Source: Brachybacterium subflavum (lineage in GTDB: Bacteria; Actinomycetota; Actinomycetes; Actinomycetales; Dermabacteraceae). From it: a stretch of DNA of 64,000 nucleotides. Positions 33,208-42,600 of the stretch are shown here, one piece after another (position 1 is the first letter of the stretch; the number at the start of each line of letters is the position of its first letter). The stretch is from positions 310,001 through 374,000 of the forward strand of contig NZ_VIGP01000002.1 of NCBI RefSeq assembly GCF_009299795.1, given 5' to 3'. Below the pieces are notes generated by a model, which ran no database searches, was not told the DNA's origin, and saw nothing but the letters and a program-made list of their open reading frames with translations. The position numbers were made by a program, and so were the translations under genes.

Positions 33208-34146
33208 TTGATTGCAAGCGAACCCGCGACACCCACGGTCCCGCCTCCCCTGGAGCGCACCTACGACCCCGCCTGGGTCGTGGAGACCGCGCGTAGCAAC
33301 GGACTCGAGCGCATGGGAGTCCGCCCCCGGCTGGGCGAGTACCTCGGCGAGCTCTGGCGCCGACGCACCTTCATCCGCGTGCTCGCCGTCTCGAAGTCGC
33401 AGGCGTCGAACCAGAACACCTATCTCGGGCAGGTGTGGGCGTTGCTCACCCCGATCCTCAACGCCGCCGTCTACATCCTCATCTTCGGCATCATCCTGAA
33501 GGTGGGACGCGCAGGCATCGAGAACACCATCGCGTTCATCGTGGTGGGCGTGTTCTTCTTCCGCTTCTTCGAGCGGTCGATCCACGCCGGCTCGAAAGCC
33601 ATCCGCTCCAACCTGAGCCTCGTGCGGTCGGTGCACTTCCCCCGGGCGGTGCTGCCGATGGCGGGCGTCCTGGCGGAGCTCACGACGCTTCTGCCCGCGC
33701 TGGTCGTGATGTGCCTCATCTCCTACTTCTCGGGTCTGCTCCCGAATGAGGGAGACGTGCCTCTCGCGTGGCGCTGGTTCCTGCTGATCCCCGCCGTGAT
33801 CCTCATCTGGGCGTTCTCGACGGGCTGCGCGTTCATCATGGCGCGGCTGGTTGCGCAGACGCCCGATATCGACAACCTGATCCCGTTCGGCACGCGGCTG
33901 CTCATGTACGCCTCGGGCGTGATCTTCTCCATCGATCACTTCCTCGGATCGTTCTCCTGGGGATGGATCATGAAGTACCAGCCGGTCGCGGTGTACCTGG
34001 AACTCGCGCGCTCGGCGATCCTGAAGGAGCCCTCGGCACCACTCGACCCGATGATGTGGCTCATCGGCCTGGTGTGGGCGATCGTGTTCCTGGCAGGCGG
34101 ATTCCTGTTCTTCTGGCAGGGGGAAGAGACCTATGGCCGCAATTGA
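33208..34146 (+). CDS. ABC-2 type polysaccharide export permease (Wzm/TagG-like)
   Basis: A 312-residue membrane protein with a cytoplasmic amphipathic N-terminus and six helices (from about residue 75). Sequence YLGQVWALLTPILNAAVY is the conserved TagG/Wzm entry. It forms the channel that carries lipid-linked wall polymer across the membrane together with the following ATPase. The start is TTG with GGAGATAGG upstream; an in-frame ATG appears only at residue 36, inside the conserved region. The 234-bp space before it includes a candidate -10 (TAGGAT, 33138-33143) and a short duplicated GGAGGGCAGCCGT unit. Confidence 0.87.
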   Translation: MIASEPATPTVPPPLERTYDPAWVVETARSNGLERMGVRPRLGEYLGELWRRRTFIRVLAVSKSQASNQNTYLGQVWALLTPILNAAVYILIFGIILKVGRAGIENTIAFIVVGVFFFRFFERSIHAGSKAIRSNLSLVRSVHFPRAVLPMAGVLAELTTLLPALVVMCLISYFSGLLPNEGDVPLAWRWFLLIPAVILIWAFSTGCAFIMARLVAQTPDIDNLIPFGTRLLMYASGVIFSIDHFLGSFSWGWIMKYQPVAVYLELARSAILKEPSAPLDPMMWLIGLVWAIVFLAGGFLFFWQGEETYGRN

Positions 34147-35017
34147 GACGGACGAGGACGACTTCGAGGTCGACGCCGAAGATCTGGATGACACCCCCGT
34201 CACCGGATCGGTCTCGGACCAGCTCTCGCTGCTCGTCAACGACCTGCACGTCACCTATCGCGTGTTCGGCGCGAAGAAGGTGGGTCACGGGCCCGCGAAG
34301 GAGCAGAGCGCGCTGCAGAAGTTCCTCAGCCGCGGTGCCTCCTCCCAGCAGGGCGTGCGCGAGGTCCACGCCGTGCGGGGCATCTCCTTCAGCGCTCGGC
34401 ACGGCGAGTCGATCGGCATCATCGGTGTCAACGGCTCCGGCAAGTCGACGCTGCTGCGAGCCATCGCGGGCCTGATCCCCGCGGCCCAGGGCTCCGTGTA
34501 CGTCGCCGGAGACCCGGCGCTGCTCGGCGTCAACGCCGTGCTCATGGGTGATCTGACCGGCGAGCGGAACATCATGATCGGCGGGCTCGCGCTCGGTCTG
34601 ACCCCGCAGCAGGTGAAGGAGCGCTATCAGGACGTCGTGGATTTCGCTGAGATCGGCGAATTCGTGAACCTGCCGATGAAGTCCTACTCCTCGGGCATGG
34701 GCCAGCGGCTGCGGTTCGCGATCTCCGCGAGCGCCGTGCCGGACATCCTCATGATCGACGAGGCGCTGTCCACCGGCGACGCCGGCTTCCGCGCCAAGAG
34801 CAAGGCACGCATCAACGAGGTGCGCGAGGCGGCGGGGACCGTGTTCCTGGTCAGCCATTCGCTGGCGACCGTGAAGAGCATGTGCGAGCGCGTGCTGTGG
34901 GTCCATCAGGGCCAACTGGTCATGGACGGTCCGGCCGAGGATGTCTGCAAGCGCTACCGGCAGTTCGTCGTCGCCTCGAGGGAGGCTGCGAAGGCGAAGG
35001 CCGAGGCGAAGAACTGA
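34133..35017 (+). CDS. ABC transporter ATPase for polysaccharide export (Wzt/TagH-like)
   Basis: A 294-residue ATPase: acidic N-terminal extension (1-25), Walker A GVNGSGKST, signature YSSGMGQRL, Walker B ILMIDEAL and the switch His in LVSHS. It powers the permease, whose gene it overlaps by 14 bp. The short C-terminus (no large carbohydrate-binding domain) makes it more like TagH/RfbE-type short forms than E. coli O9a Wzt. Confidence 0.9.
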   Translation: MAAIETDEDDFEVDAEDLDDTPVTGSVSDQLSLLVNDLHVTYRVFGAKKVGHGPAKEQSALQKFLSRGASSQQGVREVHAVRGISFSARHGESIGIIGVNGSGKSTLLRAIAGLIPAAQGSVYVAGDPALLGVNAVLMGDLTGERNIMIGGLALGLTPQQVKERYQDVVDFAEIGEFVNLPMKSYSSGMGQRLRFAISASAVPDILMIDEALSTGDAGFRAKSKARINEVREAAGTVFLVSHSLATVKSMCERVLWVHQGQLVMDGPAEDVCKRYRQFVVASREAAKAKAEAKN

Positions 35018-35120
35018 CCTGCGGGCGCGGCCGGGCGTGCGCCCTGTCCAGTGCTGAGGCATCCTCCTCTCCAGGTGCTCACTCCATCTCGTTCCGTCGT
35101 ACGTTCTGAAGGAGACTCAT

Positions 35121-36692
35121 ATGCGGCCCATCCTCATCGTCCTGCACCGCCTTGGTTCCGGAGGCGTCACCCAGGCGGTGCTTGATCAGGCGCGCATGTT
35201 CTCCGAGGCAGGCAGGGACGTCGCCATCGCCACCCTCGATGACAACCCCCATTTCGCGGCCTCGATCGAGGATCTGAGGAATTCCGGACGCCTCGCCGCT
35301 TCGGTGCCCGTCCACAACATCTACGCGGATTCGGCTCTCGCCGCCGAAGATGCGGGCCCTGCACGTCGGGCGATGTCGAAGGCCCGGCGAACACTCGGAC
35401 GCCTTGCCGAGCCGCTCGCACAGGTCAGCACGGGCCAGGATCTGATCGAGACGGGCACCGACGCGCACGGCGCGTACCGACGTCACTTCACCGCCGCCGG
35501 CGAGTACTACGCCTTCGACCGTCTGGACGAGGACGGCGGGATCAAGCACACGAACTTCTTCGAGAATCGCTTCCTGATCCGGCGTGACGAGATGGCGGGC
35601 GAACATGTGGCCCGACGAACGTGGTTCACCACGGACGGCGGCGCCAACCGCGTCGAGTTCCTGACGGCCGAGGGATTCATCTATGCCCAGCGCTGGATGA
35701 ATCCCGAGAACGGCCGAGGTGTCGGCGTCTACGTGGCCGAACCGTCCACGCGCAGGATGCGCCGGTTCAATGGGCTCCCCGACTGGCACGTCGCCTGGCT
35801 GCAGGGCCTCGTGGACCGCTCGTCGACGGCGCCGTACGTCATCGCCGAGACCGCCTCCACCATCGCGAAGACCCTCCGGCTCCGCCGCTCGAGCGCCGTG
35901 CGGATCGCCATGATGCACAACAGTCAAGTCGGCGAGCCGTTCGCCGTGGACAGTCCGCTGCGCACCGACTATGACGACGTCTTCGCACAGCTCGACCAGC
36001 TGGACGCCTTCGTCGTGCTGAGCGAGCGCCAGCGAGCCGACATGGTGGAGAGGCTCGGCAACGAGGACGGCTTCACCGTCGTCCCCAACACTCTGCGCCT
36101 CCCGCCGCGGCCCGACGTCGAGCGCGATCCCCGGTTGGTGTCCGTCGTGTCCCGTCTCGCGCCGCAGAAGGCCCTGCACGAGGCGATCCACGCCTTCTCC
36201 CGCGTGCTCGAGGACGTCCCCGACGCCCGTCTCGAGATCTATGGGCGGGGTCCTTCGAAGAAGAAGCTCGAGGATCTGGTCGAGGAGCTCGGGCTCTCCG
36301 GGAGCATCCGCTTCATGGGGCGCACGAGCGAGCCGAACGCAGCGATGGCGCGCAGCGTGTGCACAGTGTCGACCTCGGATTGGGAAGCTCTTCCCCTGTC
36401 GATCGCCGAGTCCCTGGCGGTCGGCACGCCCGTCGTCTCCTACGACTGCCTGTACGGCCCCTCGACGCTCATCCGCGACGGGGAGACGGGGATCATCGTC
36501 CCGCGCGGGGCCAGGGAGCAGCTCGCCGAGGGCATCGTGCGCCTGCTGCATTCCCCCTCGGAAACGAGCGCGATGGGCGCCGCAGGGCGAGCCGACATCT
36601 CCTCGCGCCTGTCGTTTCAGGCCGTCCTGCGCGAGTGGGACGAGACGTTCCGCCACGCGGATCGGCGCAGCGGGCTGCCCTCTTCCCGCTAA
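35121..36692 (+). CDS. GT4 glycosyltransferase, TagE-like
   Basis: A 523-residue transferase. The C-terminal GT-B half (about 325-510) has VSRLAPQKALHEAI, YGRGPSKKKLEDL and DWEALPLSIAESLAVGTPV with the EX7E donor motif. The N-terminal half is longer than in simple GT4 enzymes and contains EYYAFDRLDEDGGIKHTNFF, a feature I associate with TagE/GtfA-type alpha-glucosyltransferases that decorate poly(glycerol phosphate) or glycoproteins. GAAGGAGA precedes the ATG. It follows the exporter ATPase by 103 bp. Confidence 0.8.
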   Translation: MRPILIVLHRLGSGGVTQAVLDQARMFSEAGRDVAIATLDDNPHFAASIEDLRNSGRLAASVPVHNIYADSALAAEDAGPARRAMSKARRTLGRLAEPLAQVSTGQDLIETGTDAHGAYRRHFTAAGEYYAFDRLDEDGGIKHTNFFENRFLIRRDEMAGEHVARRTWFTTDGGANRVEFLTAEGFIYAQRWMNPENGRGVGVYVAEPSTRRMRRFNGLPDWHVAWLQGLVDRSSTAPYVIAETASTIAKTLRLRRSSAVRIAMMHNSQVGEPFAVDSPLRTDYDDVFAQLDQLDAFVVLSERQRADMVERLGNEDGFTVVPNTLRLPPRPDVERDPRLVSVVSRLAPQKALHEAIHAFSRVLEDVPDARLEIYGRGPSKKKLEDLVEELGLSGSIRFMGRTSEPNAAMARSVCTVSTSDWEALPLSIAESLAVGTPVVSYDCLYGPSTLIRDGETGIIVPRGAREQLAEGIVRLLHSPSETSAMGAAGRADISSRLSFQAVLREWDETFRHADRRSGLPSSR

Positions 36693-36721
36693 CGGGAGGA
36701 GCGCTGCCCGCTGCGCCGATC
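36660..36721. terminator. Bipartite hairpin at converging gene ends
   Basis: GATCGGCGCAGCGGGC (36660-36675) pairs perfectly with 36706-36721; a smaller CCCGCTAACGGG hairpin sits in the loop. The left arm lies in the last codons of the GT4 gene. A third partial copy (GTCGGCGCAGCGGGCAACG) follows at 36724, so an alternative pairing is possible. Confidence 0.75.
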
Positions 36722-36749
36722 GCGTCGGCGCAGCGGGCAACGTCGGGCC

Positions 36750-39347
36750 TCAGCCCCGCGCGCGGGCCTTCCAGTGCTCCGCGCCCGTGACGTACGAGGA
36801 CGACCACGGCTTGACGCCGTCCGCCCAGTGGCGGATCTTCGGGTCCTCCACGACCTCCCGGTCCGGGACGTGCGCCCACTCACGCGGCAGGTCGTACCTG
36901 CGCGGACCGGCCGCATAGTGCAGTGCGCTGCGATCGTCCAGACGGTAGTGCGCCATGGCCGGCAGCACCTGGTCGCTGAGGCCCTCCGAACGCATGCCGG
37001 CGAGGTCGAGGACCATCACATCGGTGTCGAACGCCTCGAAGTCGAAGACGTGCCGACCGTGGATGTCGCGGTAGAACTCGTAGGCGGTCTGCGGAACAGC
37101 GTCCATGCGACGGGCTGCGCTGTAGAGCACGGCGAAACCGCTCGGCTCCGGCCGCGAGGTGCGGCGCGCGGCGAACAGGGCGTCTCCGAGATCCTGATCG
37201 GCGAGCTCGGAGAGGTCGGCGGAGACGGCGGCGTCCACAGGCAGCAGGATCGCGCGGTCCACGGGGACCAGGTCCGCCAGCAGCACTCTGTCCAGTGCCC
37301 TCGGGTCGATCCCTGCCTCGACGCGCGCGGCATCGATCGACGAGGTGTCGATCCAGTGGAGATCCACATGCTCGACGGCCAGCCCCGCCGGCTGGGCCCC
37401 GCGCGCGACGACCCAGGCACGGATGGGCCGCGCCGAATGGGCCGCCGCCGACGCGAGCACGCCCTGCAGGCGCCCCAGCTGCTTCGGCGTGGGCGTCAGC
37501 ACGACGTCGATCGCGTTGTCCTGGCCGGACGCCGCCGGGGTCCTCACCGACGACGTCAGCTGCGAAGCCGACGCGCGGGCCGCGGGGATCGCAACCTTCC
37601 GGGCGTGCCGCGCACGCGCGGCCTCGACCTCCGGTTCGACGGTCCGGCGCCACACCTCGTAGACCTCGTCGCGGCTCTTCTGCTCGAAGATTGCGGTGAC
37701 CACGGACTCGAGCCGGTCGCGCATGTTCGAGCGCATGGCGTCGAAGTCCTTCGAGGACAGCCGGAACAGGCCGTTGAAGCGCACGTCGGCGTTGTTCTTC
37801 GGCTCGAAGTCGACCCTCAGTCCCAGGGAGGTCGTCGGCAGGTAGCAGTGCAGGCGCGTGGTGACGACGTCGGTGTACTCCCGGCGATAGCGCTCGAGCA
37901 CCTGCACGGCGTCCCACATGTTCGCGGTGAAGTCGCGCTTCTTCACCTCGGGGTACGACTGCTTGACGTTCTCATGCCCCGTGGGAACGGGGCTGCGAGC
38001 GACGTCGACGTAGACCGTCGCCTGCTCGGGCTTCTGCTCGAGATCCGGGAACACGGTATTCACCGTCGTGGTCAGACACCCGGAGAAGAACGCGGGGACA
38101 TCCAGCGAGAGCAGCAGATCGACCGTCGTCCAATCGCGGCACCCGATGGGCCCGTGCTCCCGCAGGTACGCGAGGGACTCCTCGGAGAGGAGAGCCCGCT
38201 TGCTGCAGTGGAAGGAGACGAAGATCGGGTTGAGGTTGGGGTGCAGCGGGAAGTCGTACGCCTCCAGACCGAACAGCGAGTGCATGTGCCATCCGAACTC
38301 CAGGAGCCAAGTATTCGGAGGGATCGCCTGGTACGTCGTGGAGTCGCGGTCGATCGTCATGACATCGACGTCCGCGGAGACTCCCTCGCGGCGCAGCTCC
38401 GGCCGCACTCGCTCCTGCATGGAGCGGACGAAGTCCACGACACCGTCATCACCGTGGAAGCGCAGGTCCTGGTGACGCACCACGTGCCCCAAAGACGCGA
38501 GCGTCTGGATCTGGTCGCCGATGTTCTGCGAGGCGCGGGCGCGACCAGGCTGAAGATAGTCGATGAGACCGAAGGAGACGTGCCCCTCGGAGGCCGCGGG
38601 CGCATCCTGGTTGCGGCGTGCGCCGACCCAGCGCCGGCCCCAGGTGAGATCGTCCTGGCCGGTCTTCCACGCGTCCCGCTGCTTCGGGGTGGTGTAGGCG
38701 GCCGACGACTTCGCGAAGGCCTCGTCGGCGAGCTCGAGCTCGTCGGTGACGAAGAGGTTGCGGTAGACCTCGAACCAGTTGCGGGCGCTGAACGGACGAT
38801 CCTCGGCGAGCCAGGTCCGCGCCAGTTCAGCGCCCCTGCGCGGATCCTCCGCGAAGAGCGTCTGGATCCTCTCGAGCGGCGCATAGCGCAGCGCGGCCTC
38901 GTGGTCCGACTTGTCGAAGTGGTGCAGCGCGAGCGCCGGATGGTTCCGGGAGGCGGCGACGATCCCGGCCGCGAGGTGCCCGGCGGCAGCCGTCGACTCG
39001 TCCCGCACGAGGGCGTCGGCGACCGACTGCGCCTCGTTCGTCCTCTTCTCCTTCAGGAGCGCACGGACACGCTCGGCGACGGCCCGGTCAAGGCCCTTGC
39101 CCTGCATGATCGCGCGCATGAGCGGATCGGCGGACTGCTTCTCCACGCTCTTGCGGACGCGATCCGCGACCGCCTGGGAGGGAACCGCCTTCGGAGCCGT
39201 CCCCGCCGAGCGTCCTTCGGCGGCCGCGAGGAGCTGCTCGTACGCATCCGCCCAGTCCTCCGATCGGGAGGCGGCTCGCACCTGATCCTTGGTGGCGATG
39301 GGCAGTCGGGATGCGGCCAGGCGGCGGAGCCGTCGTAGTCTCGGCAC
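36750..39347 (-). CDS. Polysaccharide pyruvyl transferase fused to a GT8-like domain
   Basis: An 865-residue protein with three parts. Residues 1-240 are helical, TPR-like (LVRDESTAAAGHLAAGIVAA, LELADEAFAKS). About 240-600 form a PS_pyruv_trans-like domain: ASQNIGDQIQTLA, FVSFHCSKRALL, GCRDWTTV, CLTTTVNT and VVTTRLHCYLPTTSLG. About 625-845 resemble a GT8/glycogenin-type GT-A domain (DNAIDVVLTPTPKQL, DRAILLPVDAAVSADL, DTDVMVLDL). It could add a ketal pyruvate and a sugar to the same polymer, but either domain may be catalytically altered: the usual GT8 DxD is replaced by PVDAAV. GTG start. Confidence 0.72.
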   Translation of the reverse strand: MPRLRRLRRLAASRLPIATKDQVRAASRSEDWADAYEQLLAAAEGRSAGTAPKAVPSQAVADRVRKSVEKQSADPLMRAIMQGKGLDRAVAERVRALLKEKRTNEAQSVADALVRDESTAAAGHLAAGIVAASRNHPALALHHFDKSDHEAALRYAPLERIQTLFAEDPRRGAELARTWLAEDRPFSARNWFEVYRNLFVTDELELADEAFAKSSAAYTTPKQRDAWKTGQDDLTWGRRWVGARRNQDAPAASEGHVSFGLIDYLQPGRARASQNIGDQIQTLASLGHVVRHQDLRFHGDDGVVDFVRSMQERVRPELRREGVSADVDVMTIDRDSTTYQAIPPNTWLLEFGWHMHSLFGLEAYDFPLHPNLNPIFVSFHCSKRALLSEESLAYLREHGPIGCRDWTTVDLLLSLDVPAFFSGCLTTTVNTVFPDLEQKPEQATVYVDVARSPVPTGHENVKQSYPEVKKRDFTANMWDAVQVLERYRREYTDVVTTRLHCYLPTTSLGLRVDFEPKNNADVRFNGLFRLSSKDFDAMRSNMRDRLESVVTAIFEQKSRDEVYEVWRRTVEPEVEAARARHARKVAIPAARASASQLTSSVRTPAASGQDNAIDVVLTPTPKQLGRLQGVLASAAAHSARPIRAWVVARGAQPAGLAVEHVDLHWIDTSSIDAARVEAGIDPRALDRVLLADLVPVDRAILLPVDAAVSADLSELADQDLGDALFAARRTSRPEPSGFAVLYSAARRMDAVPQTAYEFYRDIHGRHVFDFEAFDTDVMVLDLAGMRSEGLSDQVLPAMAHYRLDDRSALHYAAGPRRYDLPREWAHVPDREVVEDPKIRHWADGVKPWSSSYVTGAEHWKARARG

Positions 39348-39482
39348 AGGGAGCTCCAGACGAAAGTGAACGGTAGATGACGGCGGGGAGTCTACAAGTC
39401 GTCGCCCTGCAGCGCTGTCAGCAATCGTGCGGACGCGTGGACTTCGGCAGCGGAGTGCTTCGGCTGCTCCATCCGGACACCG

Positions 39483-41237
39483 TCAGGGAGCGCCGGGACC
39501 CGAGACCACATCCGATCCGCCCTGGACCGTGATGCCCAGGTCCTCGCGGGCCACCGCCAAGAACCTCTCCGCATAGGAATCCCTGGGGATGTCCCCGAGG
39601 TAGTAGGTCGCGAAGTCCTTGCGCACCTGCGACATCGGATCGGGACCGAGCATCGTGTCGAGCACTCCGTCGATGTCGATGAGGCCTCCGTCAGCTCCCT
39701 CGATCACGTACGCCGCACGCGAGGTCGGGAACTCGCGCCGGAATTCATCGGCCGTAGCGTGCATCGATATCATCGCCATCGGCTTCTCGGAGTGGAGATA
39801 GTCACCGACCACGCTCGAGACGTCGGAGATCATCGCGTCCGAGGCGTTGAAGCAGTCGAAGACGGTCATCTCCTTCTCGGCCGCGAACCCGTGCAGGTGA
39901 GGGCGACCAGTGGACTCCCCGTCCGCGACGAGGAGTGCCTTGATCTGCTCACAGGCGTCGCGCAGCGCCTGCGTCCGGTAGCTGTACGGATGCGGGCGGA
40001 AGACGACCGTGCACCCACGCCCCAGGAGTCGTCGCACGAGATCCGGGCCCTGCAACAGGGACGAGTACTGGGCATCCTGGTGGAACCCCTGCCAGGTCGG
40101 CGCATAGAGGACCGTCGGCGCCTCGATCCCGCCGATCGGGCCCCGCGCCTCCTCGACATCCTCGACCTGGGGCCTGCCCACGATCCGGAAGATCGAATCG
40201 GGCATAAAGATCCCGCGCGCGGCGAAGCGATCGATCGCTGCCTGGCCGGCGACATAGTCGCGGTCGAACATCCTCGTGACGGGATTCGAGCTCGCAGCCT
40301 TGTCCGACTCACCGTGTAGGAGCTGGATGTGAAGGAGCTCGGAGTACCGGATCATGTGATTGTTGAGCACTGCGTTGTTCACGTAGAACGTGGCCCGAGC
40401 GCTCGGCACGATCACGGAGTCGAGGTCCGCGAGCGTTCTGCGCAGGATCAGGGGTGCATCCACCACGCCTTCGAGGTCCCGGAAGTTCGCGTCGCTGCGC
40501 ACGATGATCGCGAACGGCACGCCGAGCCTCTCGAGATGGGGAAGCCACATCGTGATCTGGAACGCCGAGCCGCGCTGGGCACTCCAGTAGACGAAGAACC
40601 GGGGCTCGAGCTGCTCGACGATCTCGGGCATCTCGCGCAGGGTGGAGCTGCGTCGCGCGATCCGCCGCACGATGTCGACGAGCGCCGCGAGCGCCACGAG
40701 CACTGCGAGCACAGCGACGACGAGCAGAGCCCAGGCGCCGGCCGTGCCGATCACAGGCGCGAGCACGAGAAGCACGAGCCCCAGTACGCCCAGGGAGTAG
40801 AGATAGCCGTAGGCGAAGCGCGGCCGGTGCTCCGTATCACGGTCAGGGAGATGGGCGGCATAGGGACGGATGCGCCGATGCATGCGCAGTTCGAAGCGCT
40901 CCGCTTCCAGGGCGAGCGCGAGCAGGATGCCGGCGACTGTCCACAGCGCAGTCGGGATGCCGTGATGAGCCGCCTGGACGATCCCCACGATCAGCAGCAG
41001 GTACCGGCCGATCAGGTACTCCCCCAGTCCGCCTACCGACTTCAGACGGCGCGTGAGCGAACGGCGCGTGCGCCACATCATCACGAGCAGCGGGACGGCG
41101 AGCACGATGACGGTCCACGTCGCGTCCGGGTTCAGCAGGACAGCGATCGCTGCGACGACAACGAGCAGGTCGACGAGCACGGCCCAGGCTCGGAGCAGCT
41201 TGACGACCTTCTTGACGACAGGGCGAGGAGCGGGCAT
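39483..41237 (-). CDS. Membrane-embedded CDP-glycerol glycerophosphotransferase family enzyme
   Basis: A 584-residue protein. The N-terminal 200 residues hold four to six hydrophobic segments (for instance 19-38, 42-58, 78-110, 150-190). The C-terminal 370 residues are a TagF-type domain: LLHGESDKAASS, DYVAGQAAIDRF, VLYAPTWQGFHQ, FRPHPYSY, SDVSSVVGDYLHSEKP. TagF enzymes are normally membrane-associated without such a domain, so this form should be anchored permanently. GAGAGGAAGAGG precedes the ATG. It is the middle of three minus-strand genes (36750-42376). Confidence 0.82.
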   Translation of the reverse strand: MPAPRPVVKKVVKLLRAWAVLVDLLVVVAAIAVLLNPDATWTVIVLAVPLLVMMWRTRRSLTRRLKSVGGLGEYLIGRYLLLIVGIVQAAHHGIPTALWTVAGILLALALEAERFELRMHRRIRPYAAHLPDRDTEHRPRFAYGYLYSLGVLGLVLLVLAPVIGTAGAWALLVVAVLAVLVALAALVDIVRRIARRSSTLREMPEIVEQLEPRFFVYWSAQRGSAFQITMWLPHLERLGVPFAIIVRSDANFRDLEGVVDAPLILRRTLADLDSVIVPSARATFYVNNAVLNNHMIRYSELLHIQLLHGESDKAASSNPVTRMFDRDYVAGQAAIDRFAARGIFMPDSIFRIVGRPQVEDVEEARGPIGGIEAPTVLYAPTWQGFHQDAQYSSLLQGPDLVRRLLGRGCTVVFRPHPYSYRTQALRDACEQIKALLVADGESTGRPHLHGFAAEKEMTVFDCFNASDAMISDVSSVVGDYLHSEKPMAMISMHATADEFRREFPTSRAAYVIEGADGGLIDIDGVLDTMLGPDPMSQVRKDFATYYLGDIPRDSYAERFLAVAREDLGITVQGGSDVVSGPGAP

Positions 41238-41359
41238 TCGCCTCTTCCTCTCTTGGACGAAGCGCGGATGAGGACATCAGATTCTCGCACGCACCCTCTG
41301 AATGCCCTGATGAGACAAGCCCCACCAGTTCGCGGACGCACAGGGCCCGTCGGCAGCGC

Positions 41360-42376
41360 TCAGGAGGATCCCGCGCGAGATCTCGGCCCGGCCCTGCGGG
41401 ACAGGGCTCGACGCAGCAGACCGACCGGACCGCTCGAGCTCCCGGAAGCGGGTCGCTCCGCGGGCCCGTAGTGATGCGTGTGGAGCATGCTCAGCAGGGG
41501 GAACTCCTCACCGTTGACCCGTGCGTCCCGGATGACGGTGTACTGCCCTGACGTCGTCACCTCGTCGCCTGTCACGACGTCGCCGACCTCGACCCTCTGG
41601 CGCATGCCGGTCGGCATATTCTTGGAGTGCCCCGGGTAGGCCTTGAGGAACGAATCGTGCGTGCACGTCCAATGGCGCGGCGCGTGCGGCAGTCTCTGGT
41701 ATATCGCGATGGCCTCGCGCAGCTTCCGCGCCCAGAGGGCCGCGGCGAGGCTGCCGTTCATGTGGTGGTCCTCGGGGTTCGGGTTTCGCATCCTCTCGTC
41801 CACGACTCCGGTCCGAGGATCGAGCACGTCCTGGTCGATATCGACGTAGGGAAGGCCGCGCTCCGCGGCCCGGCGCCTGAGCTCCGCGTTGTACCGAAGC
41901 GTGAGATCGGTGCGCTCCTTCTGCGTCGCCGTGATCGCGCTGCGTTTGACGACGACCTCACCGACCTGGTCGTCGTCGGTGATCGTGGGCAGTGTGGCGC
42001 CGGTGACGATGAGGCGGTGGAAGCCCATGTCCAGCAGCTCGTCGACGAACTCGAAGTAGGCGTCGAGCGAGTTGTCCACCTGGAGCTCGACGGGCTCGTC
42101 GTGCTTCTCGGCCCGGTACCACACCACGAAACCGCAATCGACCTCTCCGAGATGGAGCACCACGATCGACTCGCGCGACTTCTCGCGGATCCACCTGCGG
42201 AACCGGCCGATCGCATCCGTCTTCGAGTTCGGGTTCCTCATGCCGACTGCCGTGGCGCCGCCCACCTCGACGCCACTGAGCTCATGCGGCGCGAGGAGAC
42301 CGATCTTCGCGGCCTTCTTGAAGTACCTGACGTGGCTGTCGCCGAGGTAGTGCACGGGAAGCGGTGAAACAGTCAT
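41360..42376 (-). CDS. SGNH/GDSL-like protein of the glycopolymer locus
   Basis: A 338-residue protein without signal peptide. It begins with VHYLGDSHVRYF, the GDS(H) block of SGNH hydrolase-like folds, and has VLHLGEVDCGFVVW and, near residue 225, NPEDHHMN where the SGNH His/Asp block would be. I infer an acyl-ester or carbohydrate-modifying role, for instance deacetylation; the family is not certain. A leaderless -10 box (TACGAT, minus strand) 6 nt upstream fixes the start. The C-terminus is Ser/Arg-rich. Confidence 0.62.
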   Translation of the reverse strand: MTVSPLPVHYLGDSHVRYFKKAAKIGLLAPHELSGVEVGGATAVGMRNPNSKTDAIGRFRRWIREKSRESIVVLHLGEVDCGFVVWYRAEKHDEPVELQVDNSLDAYFEFVDELLDMGFHRLIVTGATLPTITDDDQVGEVVVKRSAITATQKERTDLTLRYNAELRRRAAERGLPYVDIDQDVLDPRTGVVDERMRNPNPEDHHMNGSLAAALWARKLREAIAIYQRLPHAPRHWTCTHDSFLKAYPGHSKNMPTGMRQRVEVGDVVTGDEVTTSGQYTVIRDARVNGEEFPLLSMLHTHHYGPAERPASGSSSGPVGLLRRALSRRAGPRSRAGSS

Positions 42377-42382
42377 CGGCCG

Positions 42383-42388
42383 ATCGTA
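42383..42388 (-). promoter_or_regulatory. -10 box of the SGNH-like gene
   Basis: TACGAT on the minus strand followed by 6 nt and ATG 42376. Confidence 0.6.
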
Positions 42389-42472
42389 AATGAACGACAG
42401 ATGTCGAACAGGTGAGAAGGGTCCCGCTCCCGGGCACCGACGACGGTCCAGGAGCGAGCGCATACGGTCTTG

Positions 42473-42510
42473 TAGGGTGACGCCCACGTGTCCGGGAGGT
42501 GAACTCCCGG
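42473..42510 (+). promoter_or_regulatory. -10 box and leader hairpin of the first cytidylyltransferase operon
   Basis: TAGGGT at 42473-42478 is a -10 candidate; a 7-bp hairpin CCGGGAG/CTCCCGG (42492-42498, 42504-42510) lies near the start of the roughly 115-nt leader before ATG 42601. Confidence 0.45.
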
Positions 42511-42600
42511 CTGACCGACGTAGCGGTCGCGTGACCACGCCGGAGCGGCAAGCCCGCAGCGGAGCGGAGCGCGACACCGACTGCACGAAGGAACCCATCC

